Under the pieces are notes generated by a model. It saw only the letters and a list, made by a program, of their open reading frames with translations. It did no database searches and was not told the origin of the DNA. A program made the position numbers and the translations under genes. Shown in pieces: positions 11,601-22,404 of a stretch of DNA of 64,000 nt. The stretch's first letter is position 1. Each line of letters opens with the position of its first letter. The stretch comes from Coenobita brevimanus (Eukaryota; Arthropoda; Malacostraca; Decapoda; Coenobitidae), in NCBI GenBank assembly GCA_032717465.1, contig CM064697.1, positions 1,216,501 to 1,280,500 on the forward strand. The letters are read 5' to 3'.

Positions 11601-12004
11601 CGTCGGAATCTCAGTCCTCCCATCCATGTGAACCAGAGCCTTCCCTTCTATCTGAACCAGAACCCTCCGTTCCATCTGAACCCGATTCTTCCCTTCCATC
11701 TAAACCCCAGCCCTCCCCTCCTCAGCCCTCCCCTCCTCAGCCCTCTCTTCCTCAGCCCTCCCTTCCACTTGAACCCCAGCCCTCCCTCCCACTTGAACCC
11801 CAGCCCTCCCTTCCATCTGCACAAGAACCTTCTCTTCCATCTGAGCCTCAGATCTCCCTTCTGTCGGAACCTCAACTCTCCCTTCCTTGTGAATCCCAGC
11901 CCTCCCTTCCATTGGAACCTCAGGCATCCCTTCCAACTGAATCCCAACCAGCACTTCCCACAGGGAGTGAAAATGGGCTTCAGGAAGAGGATCAAGATGA
12001 GGAG

Positions 12005-12035
<31 letters not shown>

Positions 12036-12511
12036 GAGGGGAGGAGGAGAACTTTGTTTCTGAGATGGAGGGTAGTAATTCAGCTACTGTACACAGTGTG
12101 GCACCCAACACAGCAGAAACCACAAATAGGAGATCTGAATGTACACATATCCACGACAAGCATGATCACAGGTTGGAGAGCAGACGTTCGGTGTTGCATG
12201 AACACCCACTTAAAACAGAACACTCTGTTCACCACACATCAAATTCATCAGCAGACATTTGCCTTAGAACTTCAAGCAGGCGTCGACACAGCATTAGCAA
12301 ACGAAAACTGGATGACTTGGGTATGGAAGGTCACAATTCAGACTCAAGTGATTCCCTAAGTGACGTCCGACCTCACAATGAGGGAGTGAGGAAAAGCAAG
12401 AGACTTAGTCGCAACAGCTCGCCACATCCACTTGCCATTGCTGCCCCACACTCCCCAGAAGGTGGCGGAAGAAGTCAGGCCAAGCCCATTGGCACACAGT
12501 CAGCAAATGTT
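8665..12511 (+). CDS. G9a: G9a/EHMT large N-terminal exon
   Basis: 3,847 bp, 1,282 complete codons, between acceptor ATAATAG and donor GTT/GTGAGT (phase 0 out). The internal ATG at 8648 lies before the acceptor and is not the true start. The first codons (WYKSKGKQQEKK) continue the basic region of the previous exon. The protein is hydrophilic and low-complexity. Features in order: repeated Lys/Arg-Ser-Arg-Gly-Lys motifs (about 9,400-10,200); a tandem 84-residue duplication (9,722-9,958 and 9,974-10,192), each ending TPVRG; a very basic patch KKKKKHFRGLRYSF..KKKKYVYK (about 10,370-10,440); an Asp/Glu/Ser-rich stretch; a Pro-Ser-Glu-Gln repeat (11,520-11,960); and an acidic Glu tract (11,986-12,049). 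The last corresponds in position to the Glu tract of mammalian G9a. The end is Ser/Arg-rich. In known EHMTs this region carries nuclear localisation and partner-binding segments; which ones are kept here cannot be read off. Confidence 0.9.
11520..11960 (+). repeat. In-frame coding minisatellite (Pro-Ser-Glu-Pro-Gln repeats)
   Basis: About 16-20 imperfect units of 12-27 bp built on CAGCCCTCCCTTCCA encode Gln-Pro-Ser-Leu-Pro with Ser/Leu-Glu-Pro spacers. The shortest units (CCTCAGCCCTCCC) are perfectly tandem at 11,715-11,760. The frame is kept throughout, as expected for a translated repeat. Likely length-polymorphic. Confidence 0.85.
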
Positions 12512-13140
12512 GTGAGTAATGTCTCTTTTTTTATGTTGTTTTACAGAATAAATTGAAAATTAGGGTTGTCCCATTTTTAATGGCTAGGTACATAATTTTT
12601 GTTGAACCACGTTTTATATCTCATGGATATCACTGAATCAGTGAAAGAGACTTTACATTTATCATTAGGAATTGCAGGTGTTAATGTAATATTTTTGAAG
12701 TTGGGCATTGTTGACATATTCATGCTCTGTCTTCTTACACATCATACACCAAGAGTGTTATACTATTTTCTGTTGTGGCATTGTTTAATTGTGCTGTTAA
12801 TTTTTCTCCCGTGGTTTAATTCTAATTATTACATCAGAACAGGTATACACAGTGCTGTAGAGTCATCATATGGTACTGGGTTACATTGTAGTTAATTGCC
12901 TAAAATTTACCAGACCTCTTTCCTCTGTATTGTCTGTTCTCTTCTGAAATGTTATTTCTCACCGGACTGGAAATATTGAAATCTGATTGGTGAGTGATAA
13001 TGCTCTGTGCAACAAGAGTTGTATGTTGTATCATACCATAAGTTAGATAACTTTCATTATTAATGCCTTACTTGACCCTGAGAAGACACATGTGAGGTTT
13101 GTCATTGACATCAAAGTTGAGAGGGGGCAGTACTGAGAAT
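12512..13140 (+). other. Intron start, no recognised element
   Basis: First part of the 15.8-kb intron between the large exon and the Cys-rich exon. Unique-looking AT-rich sequence. An open frame at 12599-12895 has no recognisable product. Confidence 0.5.
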
Positions 13141-13199
13141 TATCTGATTATTATCATCATCATCATCAGTATGATCATCATATTTAGTTTCATGTCTGT

Positions 13200-14340
13200 T
13201 TTCAATGTAATATGGATTAGATGGGTTCATCTGATAGCACTCTGCCATCTTTCTTTGTCCCACACCTTCTCTCTAGCAATACCTCTAGATCTACGGTCAG
13301 CATCCACTACCTCGTCCATGTCCTTCTCAGCATACCTGTCATCGATTACCTGTACACCTCCTCGCCCTAATCACTGTATCCATTATCTCAGTATATCCAA
13401 ACTGTCTTAGTCTACTCCTTTCTGCTTCCTTCCTAATGATATCAACACCTAGATGCCTTCTCTGCTCTTTTGACAGTGTCTTATCCTCCATTATCACTGC
13501 ACACATCCATCAGATTATATTCATGACATTTCACTAGCCTTCTCTTTTGCGTCTTGTGTTTCACTGCCATACAGTGTGACTCTTGTAACATACTGTAGAT
13601 AAAGTACCCAAAGTTACCACTTTCCCTTTTGTTGACAGTGAGAACACTCATAATGTCAGGGTGGGCGGCACAGCAATTTATTGAACTTTTTCCAAGCACT
13701 ATACATCTTTACAAAGGTGCTCTAGTCAGCACTACAGCCTGCACTGATCACATCACCAAAGTAACAGAATTTTTTCACAACCACGTGTGACTCATCTCTT
13801 GCCATGACAAATCTTACTGGTCTTCAGTCAAGTGATGTTTCAGCGCCCCTATGTCTGCTACACCTAAAATCCACAAAATCAGCCCCAGCTTCAGGCTGCA
13901 GTATAATTCTCCACACTTCCTCTCAGTCCAGCATTTGCAACCAGTACATAAAATATTATTCAGTGATTGCAACCAGTACTGAAAATATTATGACTGCAAC
14001 CAGTACAGAAAATATTATTAATACTCACACCCTTCCTGTATTCAGTGCATGGTTAGTTACCTGTATTAGTAACCTGCTCCATGTCACACCCACTGATCAT
14101 GTCTTCTGTCTTCCTGTTGTTTACCCTAAAACCATAGAACTCTATACCATCTCTCCATTCTTGGAATTTTACATCCAGTTCTTCAGTACTCTCTGCCATC
14201 AGCATGAGATCCTTTGTATATAAAAGCTCCCATGGGACAGCCTTCTCTATGGTAAGGAAGGTAGAATAGAGAATTGCATTAATTATAACTTGGTGCCACA
14301 ACTGCTCAATTGTATGGCTTAAAATAGAGAAGGGCATGGA
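13200..14340 (-). mobile_element. LINE reverse-transcriptase remnant (family B-like), decayed
   Basis: The minus strand at 14053-14337 encodes WELLYTKDLMLMAESTEELD followed by FRVNNRKTEDMISG. This matches the catalytic Tyr/Phe-x-Asp-Asp region plus the following Lys-Thr-x-Met-Ile/Val segment of non-LTR reverse transcriptases; here the motif reads Tyr-Thr-Lys-Asp, so a catalytic Asp is lost. Near 13,700-13,800 another frame gives VVKKFCYFGDVISAG, matching the later FxYLGD segment. Multiple stops. Confidence 0.6.
13937..14020. repeat. Short tandem repeat, three units of about 25-45 bp
   Basis: Three copies of TGCAACCAGTACA/TGAAAATATTAT occur in a row inside the LINE remnant, separated by short spacers. 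Confidence 0.7.
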
Positions 14341-15050
14341 AAAAAGAGGGGTACTCAGAGTGAAAAAAAAAAAAAAAGGGAAGGGAAGGGGAAGGAAATG
14401 GAAACAGAATAGCGGCAGATGAATATTAGCACAAGATGGAAGAGGAGCTAAGGTTAGTGAATTGGGAACAATTTAGTTTAGGAAACTCATATAGAGCACA
14501 TGACAAGGGTTTAGTTATGGATGCTAAAAACTTGTAAGGTGTCCTGAGGATTTCAGAATGGAGGGATGTGAATGTTAAGTTAATGCTGGAAGAGAAAAAG
14601 ATTAACCAGATGGACTGACTGTAACAAAGGAAGTCACATAAAGGAAAGGGGAAATATGTTTAGAACAAAATTCATAGAATGAGATTAGTAAAGAGAGAGG
14701 AGAACAATATTTAAGGGAAGATTGTGGGAGAAAACAGAATATAAATTTTTATGCAGATAGGAAGAAATTTTGAACCAGTGATTTTTGTAGAAATGAATGT
14801 GGGAGAATGATGACAATGAAAACTGAAGAATGCAATAATTTGAAATTGAAATATGAAGGAAATTCAAAGATTTTATTGTATAATTGGTAAATGGGTATTA
14901 CAAGAGTAGAGCAGTTTTAAAGAGGATTGGACTGGGTGGTCTGCAACAAAGGAATGTGGTGTGCATGAAATGAATGTGGTGCCCAAGAATGTGTCAGTGG
15001 CAGAAGTGGAGAATAGTGTGAAAAGGTGAAAGAATGGGAATTCCCTGTTG
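14341..15050 (+). other. Purine-rich intron stretch, nothing recognised
   Basis: Starts with a poly-A and GGGAAGGG run (about 14,363-14,400). The remainder is A/G-rich without supported coding potential or a repeat partner in the window. Confidence 0.45.
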
Positions 15051-15089
15051 TATCATCCTCAACCCCCCCCCCACTTCCCTCCCCCTTTT

Positions 15090-15110
15090 ATCTATCTATC
15101 TATCTATCTA

Positions 15111-15148
<38 letters not shown>
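15090..15148. repeat. TATC then TA microsatellite
   Basis: About six TATC units followed by about 17 TA units, directly before a composite SINE copy. Confidence 0.95.
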
Positions 15149-15149
<1 letters not shown>

Positions 15150-15672
15150 TGTTAGGTGGGGGCGCTCACCTTCCATTGACTCGATGTTGTGCTGCTCTCG
15201 GGTGTTTGCCCTTTCCTCTCCATCCTTCTTTCCTTCCATTCTCTTCTGTCTTTCTTTCCTTCATTCTTTCCTTGTCCTTCTGCCTATGGGTGACTTTACA
15301 CTCCCTCATCTGTCTTTCTTTCCTTCATTCTTTCCACTTCCTTCAGCCTGTGGGTGACTCTACACTGAGTGACAAGCCAAATGGTTTCCCGTGCACCAGG
15401 AAACCATTTACTACGCTGAGTGGTAACCATATACTGTAACCAAATTTTGATGCCTGGTGGTTTAGTGGGTAATTATTGCGTTCCAATCGGATTGAGCCGG
15501 TGAAGGTTTATATCCAAGGGGTGGTTGGGGTTGATGGCTCATGTAATGCCATGCAGGGATGAGTGAGGCTGGTCACTCTCATCTTAAATGTCAGGACCAG
15601 CTGCCTAGCCCTGGGCTCCTACGCTCCTTATGGGGCAATGTAGGATTGGATGATGGATGGATGGTTGGATAT
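15148..15672 (+). mobile_element. Composite SINE, copy 1
   Basis: 5' head GGTGGGGGCGCTCACC..CCATTGACTCGATG, pyrimidine-rich CTTTCTTTCC middle, palindromic hairpin (15379-15410), then a tRNA-like segment with box A TGGTTTAGTGG and box B-like GGTTTATATCC (about 15,468-15,520), and a GGAT-type tail. (TA)n lies on both sides, so it probably inserted into a TA microsatellite. Confidence 0.8.
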
Positions 15673-15711
15673 ATATATATATATATATACTGTATAGTCA
15701 AGATATGTATA

Positions 15712-15780
15712 TAGCCACGGGCCAGGACTGACCAAAAGATGATGACAAAGGACCGAACAAAGCCCATGATACGGTTGGCG
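15712..15780 (+). mobile_element. LINE family A, isolated 5' fragment
   Basis: CCAGGACTGACCAAAAGATG and the following bases match the reverse complement of 38255-38305, the 5' end of the long LINE A copy. The body of the element resumes only at 16834 from the RT region. Between them lies an oppositely oriented Jockey/CR1-like sequence. Confidence 0.6.
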
Positions 15781-15815
15781 ATGTATTTACCTAATTGTGA
15801 TATACAGGAAATGAG

Positions 15816-16820
15816 CTACACTTGTGGGGTCCCGTTTCTGTTTCTCAGTAAGTCAAATTTAGCTTTAAACTTGTTTAAGTTTTTAGACTGGACGATCTCT
15901 TTGTCCAGGCTATTCCACAGGTCTATATATCTATAAGGAAAACTATATTTCTTGATATCCTTCAAGCAGCTTGGTTTCTTCAGTTTCATTCCGTGTCCTC
16001 TTGTTACTCTCTTATCCCATAAAAACAGATCTTCTTTGTCAATTTTATCTACTCCCATCATGGTCCTGAACACTGCAATCATGTCTCCTCTCTTTCTCCT
16101 TTCTTCTAAGGAAGGCAAACCCAGCTTTTCCAGCCTCTCTCTGTATTACAGATCTGCCAGACTGGGGACCATTTTGATTGCTGTTCTTTGTACTCTCTCA
16201 ATCTCGTTTAAATCTTTCTTTTTGTGTGGGGACCACACTACTTCTGCATATTCTAACCTGGGGCGAATCATGGCCACTATCAATTTTTTCATCATCTCTT
16301 CATTCATATAATGAAAGGCAACTCTTATATTAGTCAAGAGTTTATACATCTCTTTAACTGCCTTGTTAATGTGTTTTTCAGGTGACAAACTGTCCTGGAC
16401 CAACACTCCCAAATATTTCTCTTCTCTCGCTTTTGTGATTGGTTCATTACCCATCAAATAATTCAGTGATGGCCTCCAGGTACTTTTACCCATTTCCAAT
16501 ATTTTACATTTCTTAGCATTAAATTTCATTTCCCACATCTGGCTCCAATCATGTATCCTATCCAGATCCTCTTGCAGCATTTTACAATCCACCTCAACCT
16601 TTACCTTCCTCAAGCTCTTTTCATCATCAGCAAACAGACTTGTGTAACTGTTCACTCCATCTACCATATCATTTACATAAATCAGGAACATTACTGGCAC
16701 CAACACTGAGTCCTGTGGGACTCCACTTGTTACTTCCCTCCATCCAGATATCCTGTCCTTTATTACTGTCCTCATTTGTCTGTCTTCCAAAAAGTCTCTC
16801 ATCCATCTGTCCATGACTCC
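15816..16820 (-). pseudogene. Jockey/CR1-like LINE reverse transcriptase, one in-frame stop
   Basis: A minus-strand frame from about 16,820 to 15,816 (about 335 codons) encodes the C-terminal half of a non-LTR reverse transcriptase. It contains REVTSGVPQDSVLVPVMFLI (thumb-proximal Gly-Val-Pro-Gln motif), SLFADDEK (catalytic Asp pair), FNAKKCKILEMG, EKYLGVLV, RPRLEYAEVVWSPH, and the C-terminal tail RTMMGVDKIDKEDLF, FPYRYIDLWNSL and DLLRNRNG. The only break in this stretch is one TAA at 16146-16148, with the same frame open on both sides. N-terminal and endonuclease parts are missing, and the 5' end abuts LINE A. Good RT motifs and a single stop suggest a recent copy. Family assignment between Jockey and CR1 is uncertain. 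Confidence 0.8.
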
Positions 16821-16833
16821 CGGAGGATTGGAA

Positions 16834-18190
16834 GTCAGGTATAATTATTCTTTTGTACAAAGGGAAAGGGGAAAAAGAAGTGTGTGGTAATCGCAGGGGC
16901 ATTTGTCTTCTTCGTATAATAGGAAAAGTGTATGGTTGGATACTTATTATACAGAGTTAGGGAGATAAAAGAGGAATTAGTTGGAGAAGAACTGGGAGGT
17001 TTTAGGAAGGGAAGAGGTTGTGTAGATCAGATATTCATTCTTCGATCCTTAGTGGAAAAGTTTCTAGAGAAGAGAAAGAAGTTGTATGCAGCCTTCATGG
17101 ATTTGGAGAAAGCATATGACAGGGTGGATAGACAAGGATTGGAGAAAGTCTTAAGGATATATGGAGTAGATGGGAAATTGTTTAATGCTGTGAATAGTAT
17201 GTATGAGGGGGCTAAGGCTGCAGTGCATGTGGCTGAGTGAATTTTTCTGTTTGAAGGTTGGGTTGAAACAGGGATGTGTTATGTCTCCATGGTTGTTCAG
17301 TCTGTTTATGGATGGGGTATAAAAAAGATATAAGGTAGGGCAGTGGATGTTGGAGTGGCCCTAGTGAGAGAGGGCAGTGTGTGGAAACTCCCTGTACTGT
17401 TATTTGCAGATGATACTGTGTTGTTAAGTGAAGACGAAGGGGAGCTGCAAGGCTTGGTGGATGAGTTTGGGAGAGTGTATAAGAAATGGAATCTAAAGGT
17501 GAATGTAGGGAAGAGTAAAGTTATGGTCTTCAAAAGCAGTGAAGTCAGTGAACATACAGTGAGGTTGGATGAGGAGGACGTGGAAAATGTGAGTACGTTT
17601 AAGTACTGGAGTAGTGTGATGAGTGAGGATGGAAGTTTGAAGGTGAAGTGCTTGAAAGGGTACAAGAAGGAAGAAAGGTTGCTGGTTCCTTGAAAGCAGT
17701 GATAAGAAACAGGGAAGTGAGCATGGAAGTGAAAAAGTTACTAGATGACTGTATTGTGATACAAACTCTAATGTATGGAAGTGAAGCTTGGACATTGTTG
17801 GAGGGACACAAGTCAAGAGTGAGAGCAGTGGAAATGAGTTATTTGAAAGGAGCATGTGGAGTCACATGGGGGGACAGACTGACAAATGAGGATGTGAAGG
17901 AGCATTGTGGTGTGGATGTGGATGTGATAGGAAGCGTTAGGAGAAATATATTGAGGTGGTTTGGCCATGTGGAGAGGATGGGGAGTGAGAGACTGATGAG
18001 GAGAGTGTATGTGAGTGAGGTGGAGGGGGAGAGAGGGAGGGGGAGGCCAAGGATGGGATGGAGGGATGGAGTGGAGAGGTATATGAGGGAGGGGGCTGTG
18101 AGCTGGGAGCAGGGCAGTGAAATGACAGGGGACAGGGTGACATGGAAGCAATTTGTTTGTGGCCACCCTGTATGGGATTAAGGCATCTGG
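16834..18190 (+). mobile_element. LINE family A, RT region to 3' end
   Basis: Frames in sequence give IIILLYKGKG, GFRKGRGCVDQIFILRSLVE, AFMDLEKAYDRVDRQGL, IYGVDGKLFNAVNSMYEGAK, then after a frameshift LLFADDTVLLSEDEGELQGL, VNVGKSKVMVF, SEAWTLLEGHKSRVRAVEMS, RWFGHVERMGSERLMRRVYV and the C-terminal FVCGHPVWD with a stop at about 18,181. A stop at 17,238 and shifts near 17,300 and 17,650 disable it. The 3' end runs into TA and CA microsatellite, as expected for simple-repeat-tailed elements. Confidence 0.85.
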
Positions 18191-18192
18191 CA

Positions 18193-18195
<3 letters not shown>

Positions 18196-18223
<28 letters not shown>

Positions 18224-18225
18224 GG

Positions 18226-18306
<81 letters not shown>
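18196..18306. repeat. TA then CA microsatellite
   Basis: Short (TA)n at 18196-18210 followed by about 90 bp of (CA)n, directly downstream of LINE A. Long Cys-Val or His-Thr frames here are artefacts. Confidence 0.95.
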
Positions 18307-18309
<3 letters not shown>

Positions 18310-18344
18310 TGCATACAGTGAGAGAGGGAGAGAGAGAGTGTGTG

Positions 18345-18466
18345 AGCTCAGAGTTAAGGGAGTGAACAGGGAGGCTGCCAGATATTGTGTAGTGAGATCC
18401 ACCATTTGGTGACCAAGGTCGATGCATGCAAGCATGCTGGAGCCTTTATAAACAGTATGAAATGAT
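18345..18466 (+). mobile_element. LINE family B, 3' tip only
   Basis: GGGAGTGAACAGGGAGGCTG, CCATTTGGTGACCAAGGTCG and GCAAGCATGCTGGAGCC match the 3' tail of the copies at 8288, 26460 and 40700. Confidence 0.7.
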
Positions 18467-18469
18467 ATA

Positions 18470-19386
18470 CAGTGAGTACGCACAGTACACGAATCCACAG
18501 TATGCGAGGACCTATTATCGAATTTTAGTGTATTTTTGTAATAGTGCTTGAATTGAACCTTAATAGGTGAGACGGCAGCAAAGAGTGGCCAAAATCCGGG
18601 GTTACCCCGAGAACAGCCAGCAGCATCAGTGATGGAGAGTGGAGACTTATCGATGATGGGGATCAGCTGGGTACTGTTTGCCCTAGATAAATTCAAGGAA
18701 GAATTCAAGGACATCGAACACTGTCAGTTGTGAGTGAAGTGATGGCTTCACTGGACAGAACCTTCTGCTACTACGCAGACAGGCATAACCAGGAGGGTAA
18801 CAGAAGGAAGCAAAGCCTCATCACCTGTTACCTGCAGCCTCAAGAAAGTGAGGAATCACTCCCTTCAACATCAGAAGAGCCATTTCTTGGGGAGGATCTT
18901 GAGGATGATGCGATGACTGAGGTGTCAGAAATAGACTTTGAAGGGTTTATGAACGTAGTGAGTGAATTAGGTAGTGAAGTGTCGAAAGTGCTGGTGACGA
19001 GAATGGTGAGGAAGGTGGTGTGTTGGGTGGTGTGGCAGGTGGTGCAGGAGGTGCATGCTATGTGCCTCACCCTGCCTCCATCAAGCCTGTTGTCCTCGTG
19101 GGTTAAGGTGAGCAGCCATATTCTTGTTGGTTTAGTTAAGCCATATCCTTGTTGATTTAGTAAAGCCATAATCTTGTTGGTTTACTTTATCTTAGGGAAT
19201 ATGTCTTACATAATTTCCCTGTACAGTACAATACTTAGGTCTGAAAGGAGTCTCAAGGGTTACCGATGAAGGGGGGTGCCGCCCATATGTAATTTTTCTC
19301 ATAAGTTTATGTATTCACAGTATGTGAATTCCTAGTACGCGACCTCCTCTGCCGCCCATAAACTTGCGTCCTGTGAGTGCCTACTG
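18470..19386 (+). mobile_element. Tigger-like DNA transposon remnant with transposase C-terminal coding
   Basis: 917 bp between TA (18468-18469) and TA (19387-19388). The left end CAGTGAGTACGCACAG and the complemented right end CAGTAGGCACTCACAG form imperfect inverted repeats. The + strand at 18730-19020 encodes MASLDRTFCYYADRHNQEGN, KQSLITCYLQPQESEESLPS and an acidic SEIDFEGFMNVVSELG. The order Ser-Thr-rich, then acidic, with an Asp-Phe-Glu-Gly-Phe motif resembles Tigger transposase C-termini and the fragment at 298-420. The catalytic core is absent. Confidence 0.65.
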
Positions 19387-19388
19387 TA

Positions 19389-20115
19389 TACTGGTTGCAA
19401 TCACTGGATTCAAAGAAGAGAAATGAACTGTGTGGTAGCCAGATGCTACAGGTGGATTTTAGGTGTAGCAGATGTAGGAGCACTGCCGGACCACTTGATG
19501 ACAGGTGGGTCAGTAGAGGTTGTGGACAAATTCTGCTACCTTGGTGATATCATCAGTACAGGTGGTGGTCCCCCATAGAGCACCATTGCTAAAGTGTGTA
19601 ATGTTTGGAAAAAGTTTAGAGAATAGTTACCCATCCTGAACATTGTGATTGTTCTCATTGTCCATGAAAGGGAAAATGTTTGGAACCTGAATTAAGAGTG
19701 TCATTTTGTATGGCAGTGAAAGATGGAGTGTAAATGAGTAGAATATAGTGAGAGTAGAACAAAACAATATTAGAATGATCCAGTGGATGTGTGAACTGAA
19801 GCCAGAAGACAGGACATCCTCAGACGAACTGAGAAGGCAGCCAGGAGTGGAGAGCATTAAGAAGAATAAGCTGGTTTATACATGTTGAGAGGATGGACCT
19901 GGGGAATTGAGTGAGGAGATGTAGAAGCTTTGAGGCTCTGGGCTGTCAACAGCAGGGAAAACCAAGAAGACATCGATGATTCGATGTATGATGACTATAG
20001 ATCTTGAGTTGTTACTAGAGAGCTGGTGTGGGACAGAGCAAAAAAAGGAGGAGTACTATCAGATGAACCCACTAGACCCACAGTACATGGAAAACAGATG
20101 AAAGACTGAAAATGA
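19389..20115 (+). mobile_element. LINE reverse-transcriptase 3' remnant, decayed
   Basis: The frame gives RREMNCVVARCYRWILGVAD, then GSVEVVDKFCYLGDIISTGG, a stop at about 19,577, and STIAKVCNVWKKFRE. Those are the zinc-knuckle-like and FCYLGD segments found after the RT core in LINE B-type elements. Later text contains HVERMDL-like and lysine-rich pieces in broken frames. It relates to the minus-strand remnant at 13200-14340. Confidence 0.55.
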
Positions 20116-21290
20116 TGAATGATGATTCAGTAGTGGTTTGGGAATGCAAGAACAAGTAAGCGAAGTTAGAGAGGTACTTATTTTATCATCGAGAAGGGTA
20201 CTGTTGAGCTTTGATATGCAAGACGGTGGATTGAAGTGGAATTAAGGACTGCATATTAGATTAAGAATGGGTTGAGTACATCCTTATCTAGGTTTGAGCT
20301 GCACAGTAATAGTAGATAGTAGTAGTTGTAACTCCAGGTTTATCTGAAATGTGAACTCATTGGACTGCAGACTAGGTTTATCTTTCTTTGGCAGTCCACC
20401 ATCCCCCTTTCAGAGGGCAGGGAGGGAGCTGAAGAATGTTTGTATAACTCGGCAGCAGAGCCACATGGCTATATCGATGCCACCACATGAAAGTGTTCCT
20501 CTCTAGCGCCAGACTTCACAGTGAAACTAATTAGCAGTTAATTTTGCCAGGTATAATTGTTAGTTAGAGAAAGAGGAGCAGGTGAGTGAAGTGCCTGCTT
20601 TAAGACATTATATCATCAACTACATAATTCTCCTACCTGAAAAAAAATCTGTTGACAGTTTGTGTTTAGTGGTTATGATAGTGCTGCTGCTGTTTTGAAT
20701 AACTATAGGGCTCATTATTAATATTCTGGGTTGGAGTTCAGTGTGCATGATTGCATTATTGTATTCACTGTATGTGTTGGTTTTCCACTGTGCTGTGTTG
20801 CATTGTATTTCTGTTTTTAATTTGTACATGTGTTGTTTTCAAACTAGATACAATATTAAGATTCATGGGTTATGTAGATATTTTTGCATGTCTTTAATAT
20901 TTGGAGGTGTTTTGAATTTTGACGTGCAGTTATATCCAGGCCCATATTATTCCTGTGCGATGTAGGAGCCTGAGGCATTGCTACTGTAGGTGACGTTCAT
21001 ACACCCCTGGTGGATTCATTAGTTATATGAAAATCTCCATTTATTTCTTGTGGATGCAGATTGATGTGTACAAGATTTAATACTTTCACTCTGAGATTGA
21101 ATGGTTTGAGGCACCAGTTGGGAGCAATTGCAGTCATCTACTAAATGCAAAGTAAATTCACAAGAGGCAGCCTCTGCTTGGGGCATAGGCCAGCCACATA
21201 TCCTTATTGGACTATAGAAGCCTTGCTCTAAGTCCCAGTGCCTCACAATGGGCAATATAGGACTGGATGATGCTTTTTCCTTCTGTATAG
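20116..21290 (+). other. Intron stretch without recognised element
   Basis: No supported gene or clear repeat. The last about 60 bp (CCTCACAATGGGCAATATAG then GACTGGATGATG) resembles the 3' end of the composite SINE and may be a diverged tail. Confidence 0.4.
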
Positions 21291-21293
21291 GTA

Positions 21294-22223
21294 CGAGGTC
21301 TGTTCTGAAACTATCTGACCTTAGGCTCTAAAAAAAATAAATAGCAAACCTGTTGCCCTAGGACACTAATCCCCCTCAAAGTAGGCCCCTTCTGGCTTGA
21401 CACACGTAGTCCAGTATTCTTTCCACTGCCTGACACTTTTTCCAAAGTAAGTTTTCAGTATCTCTTGCAGGTACTTCGTTGCACTTATTATAATCTCTTC
21501 TCTCATCTCAAATCGAGAACCCTTCAGTTGAGTTTTGAGCTTGGGGAATAACCAAAAGTTTCACGGAACCTTTGTCTGGTGAGTAGGGAGCCTGCTGAAC
21601 TTGGGGGATGTTGTGCTCGGCCAGAAATTCCCGAATCAGTTGAGAAGAATGGCCAGGGGCATTGTCATGGTTCGCCTTCCATCTTGCTGCTTTCCAAAGG
21701 TCTGGTGTCTTCCGCTGAACTGAGTCACAAAGTTGCTGGGTAACCTTGAGGTAGTAATGTGTGTTGACAGTCTGACCTTCTGGTGCGTACTCATGATGCA
21801 CAGCATCATGGTAGTCGAAAAAAGCTGTCACCATGTACTTCACCTTGCTGCAGACTTTTTTTGTGAGGCGACCTTCCATGCTTCCACTGGGACGTCTGTG
21901 CCTTGGTTTCTGGGTCGTACTTATACACCCAAGTCTCATCTCCAGTGATGACAGTCTTCAGAAAGTCTGGATTACGATTTGCACACTCCAGCATGTCTTG
22001 TTCATTCGAGGGGAGAGATCACGATAACCGCGACGAAGCCCCCCCTCAAGGGGTACCAAAAACTGACTTTGAAAAACGTTTCAGGCAGTGCAAAGAATGC
22101 TGGGCTACTTGTGTCAAGTCAGAAGGGGCCTACTTTGATGGGGATTAGTGTCCTAGCTCAATAGCTCGGCTATTTATTTTTTTTAGAGCCTAAGGTCGGA
22201 TATGTTCTGAACAGACCAAATTT
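21294..22223 (-). mobile_element. Mariner element, truncated and frameshifted
   Basis: Inverted ends: GAGGTCTGTTCTGAA...GACCTTAGGCTCTAAAAAAA on the left, and the complement of the right end GGTCTGTTCAGAACATATCC..GACCTTAGGCTCT. Flanked by TA (21292-21293 and 22224-22225). The minus strand encodes mariner transposase pieces: PDFLKTVITGDETWVYKYDP (first catalytic Asp), HRRPSGSMEGRLTKK, NHDNAPGHSSQLIREF (second Asp) and APYSPD. After a frameshift the FWLFPKLKTQLKG segment follows, and the codon at the expected third Asp reads as Asn after a TGA. The N-terminal HTH half is mostly missing. Dead copy. Confidence 0.9.
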
Positions 22224-22404
22224 TACTCTTTTTTTCTGTGTCTTTCAGTACTGTATGCTATTGTAGATTTCATTTACCACTGCTGTATTACAGTAATACC
22301 CCATTTAATTGGCCTTCAAAGTATGTCATTTCATTATTCCATTCTCGACTCCTTAGAATCATAACATTACTTTGCTATGTTGTGAATATAGTTACTCTAA
22401 TCTA

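Noticed and set aside
8754..12360. Many minus-strand and alternative-frame open frames within the large G9a exon
   Set aside because: Shadows of the long coding exon. The low-complexity composition suppresses stops in other frames. No independent motifs.
18153..18714. Cys-Val and His-Thr repeat open frames (also at 30,413-30,941 and 51,472-51,657)
   Set aside because: Artefacts of CA/GT microsatellites, with no non-repeat domain attached.
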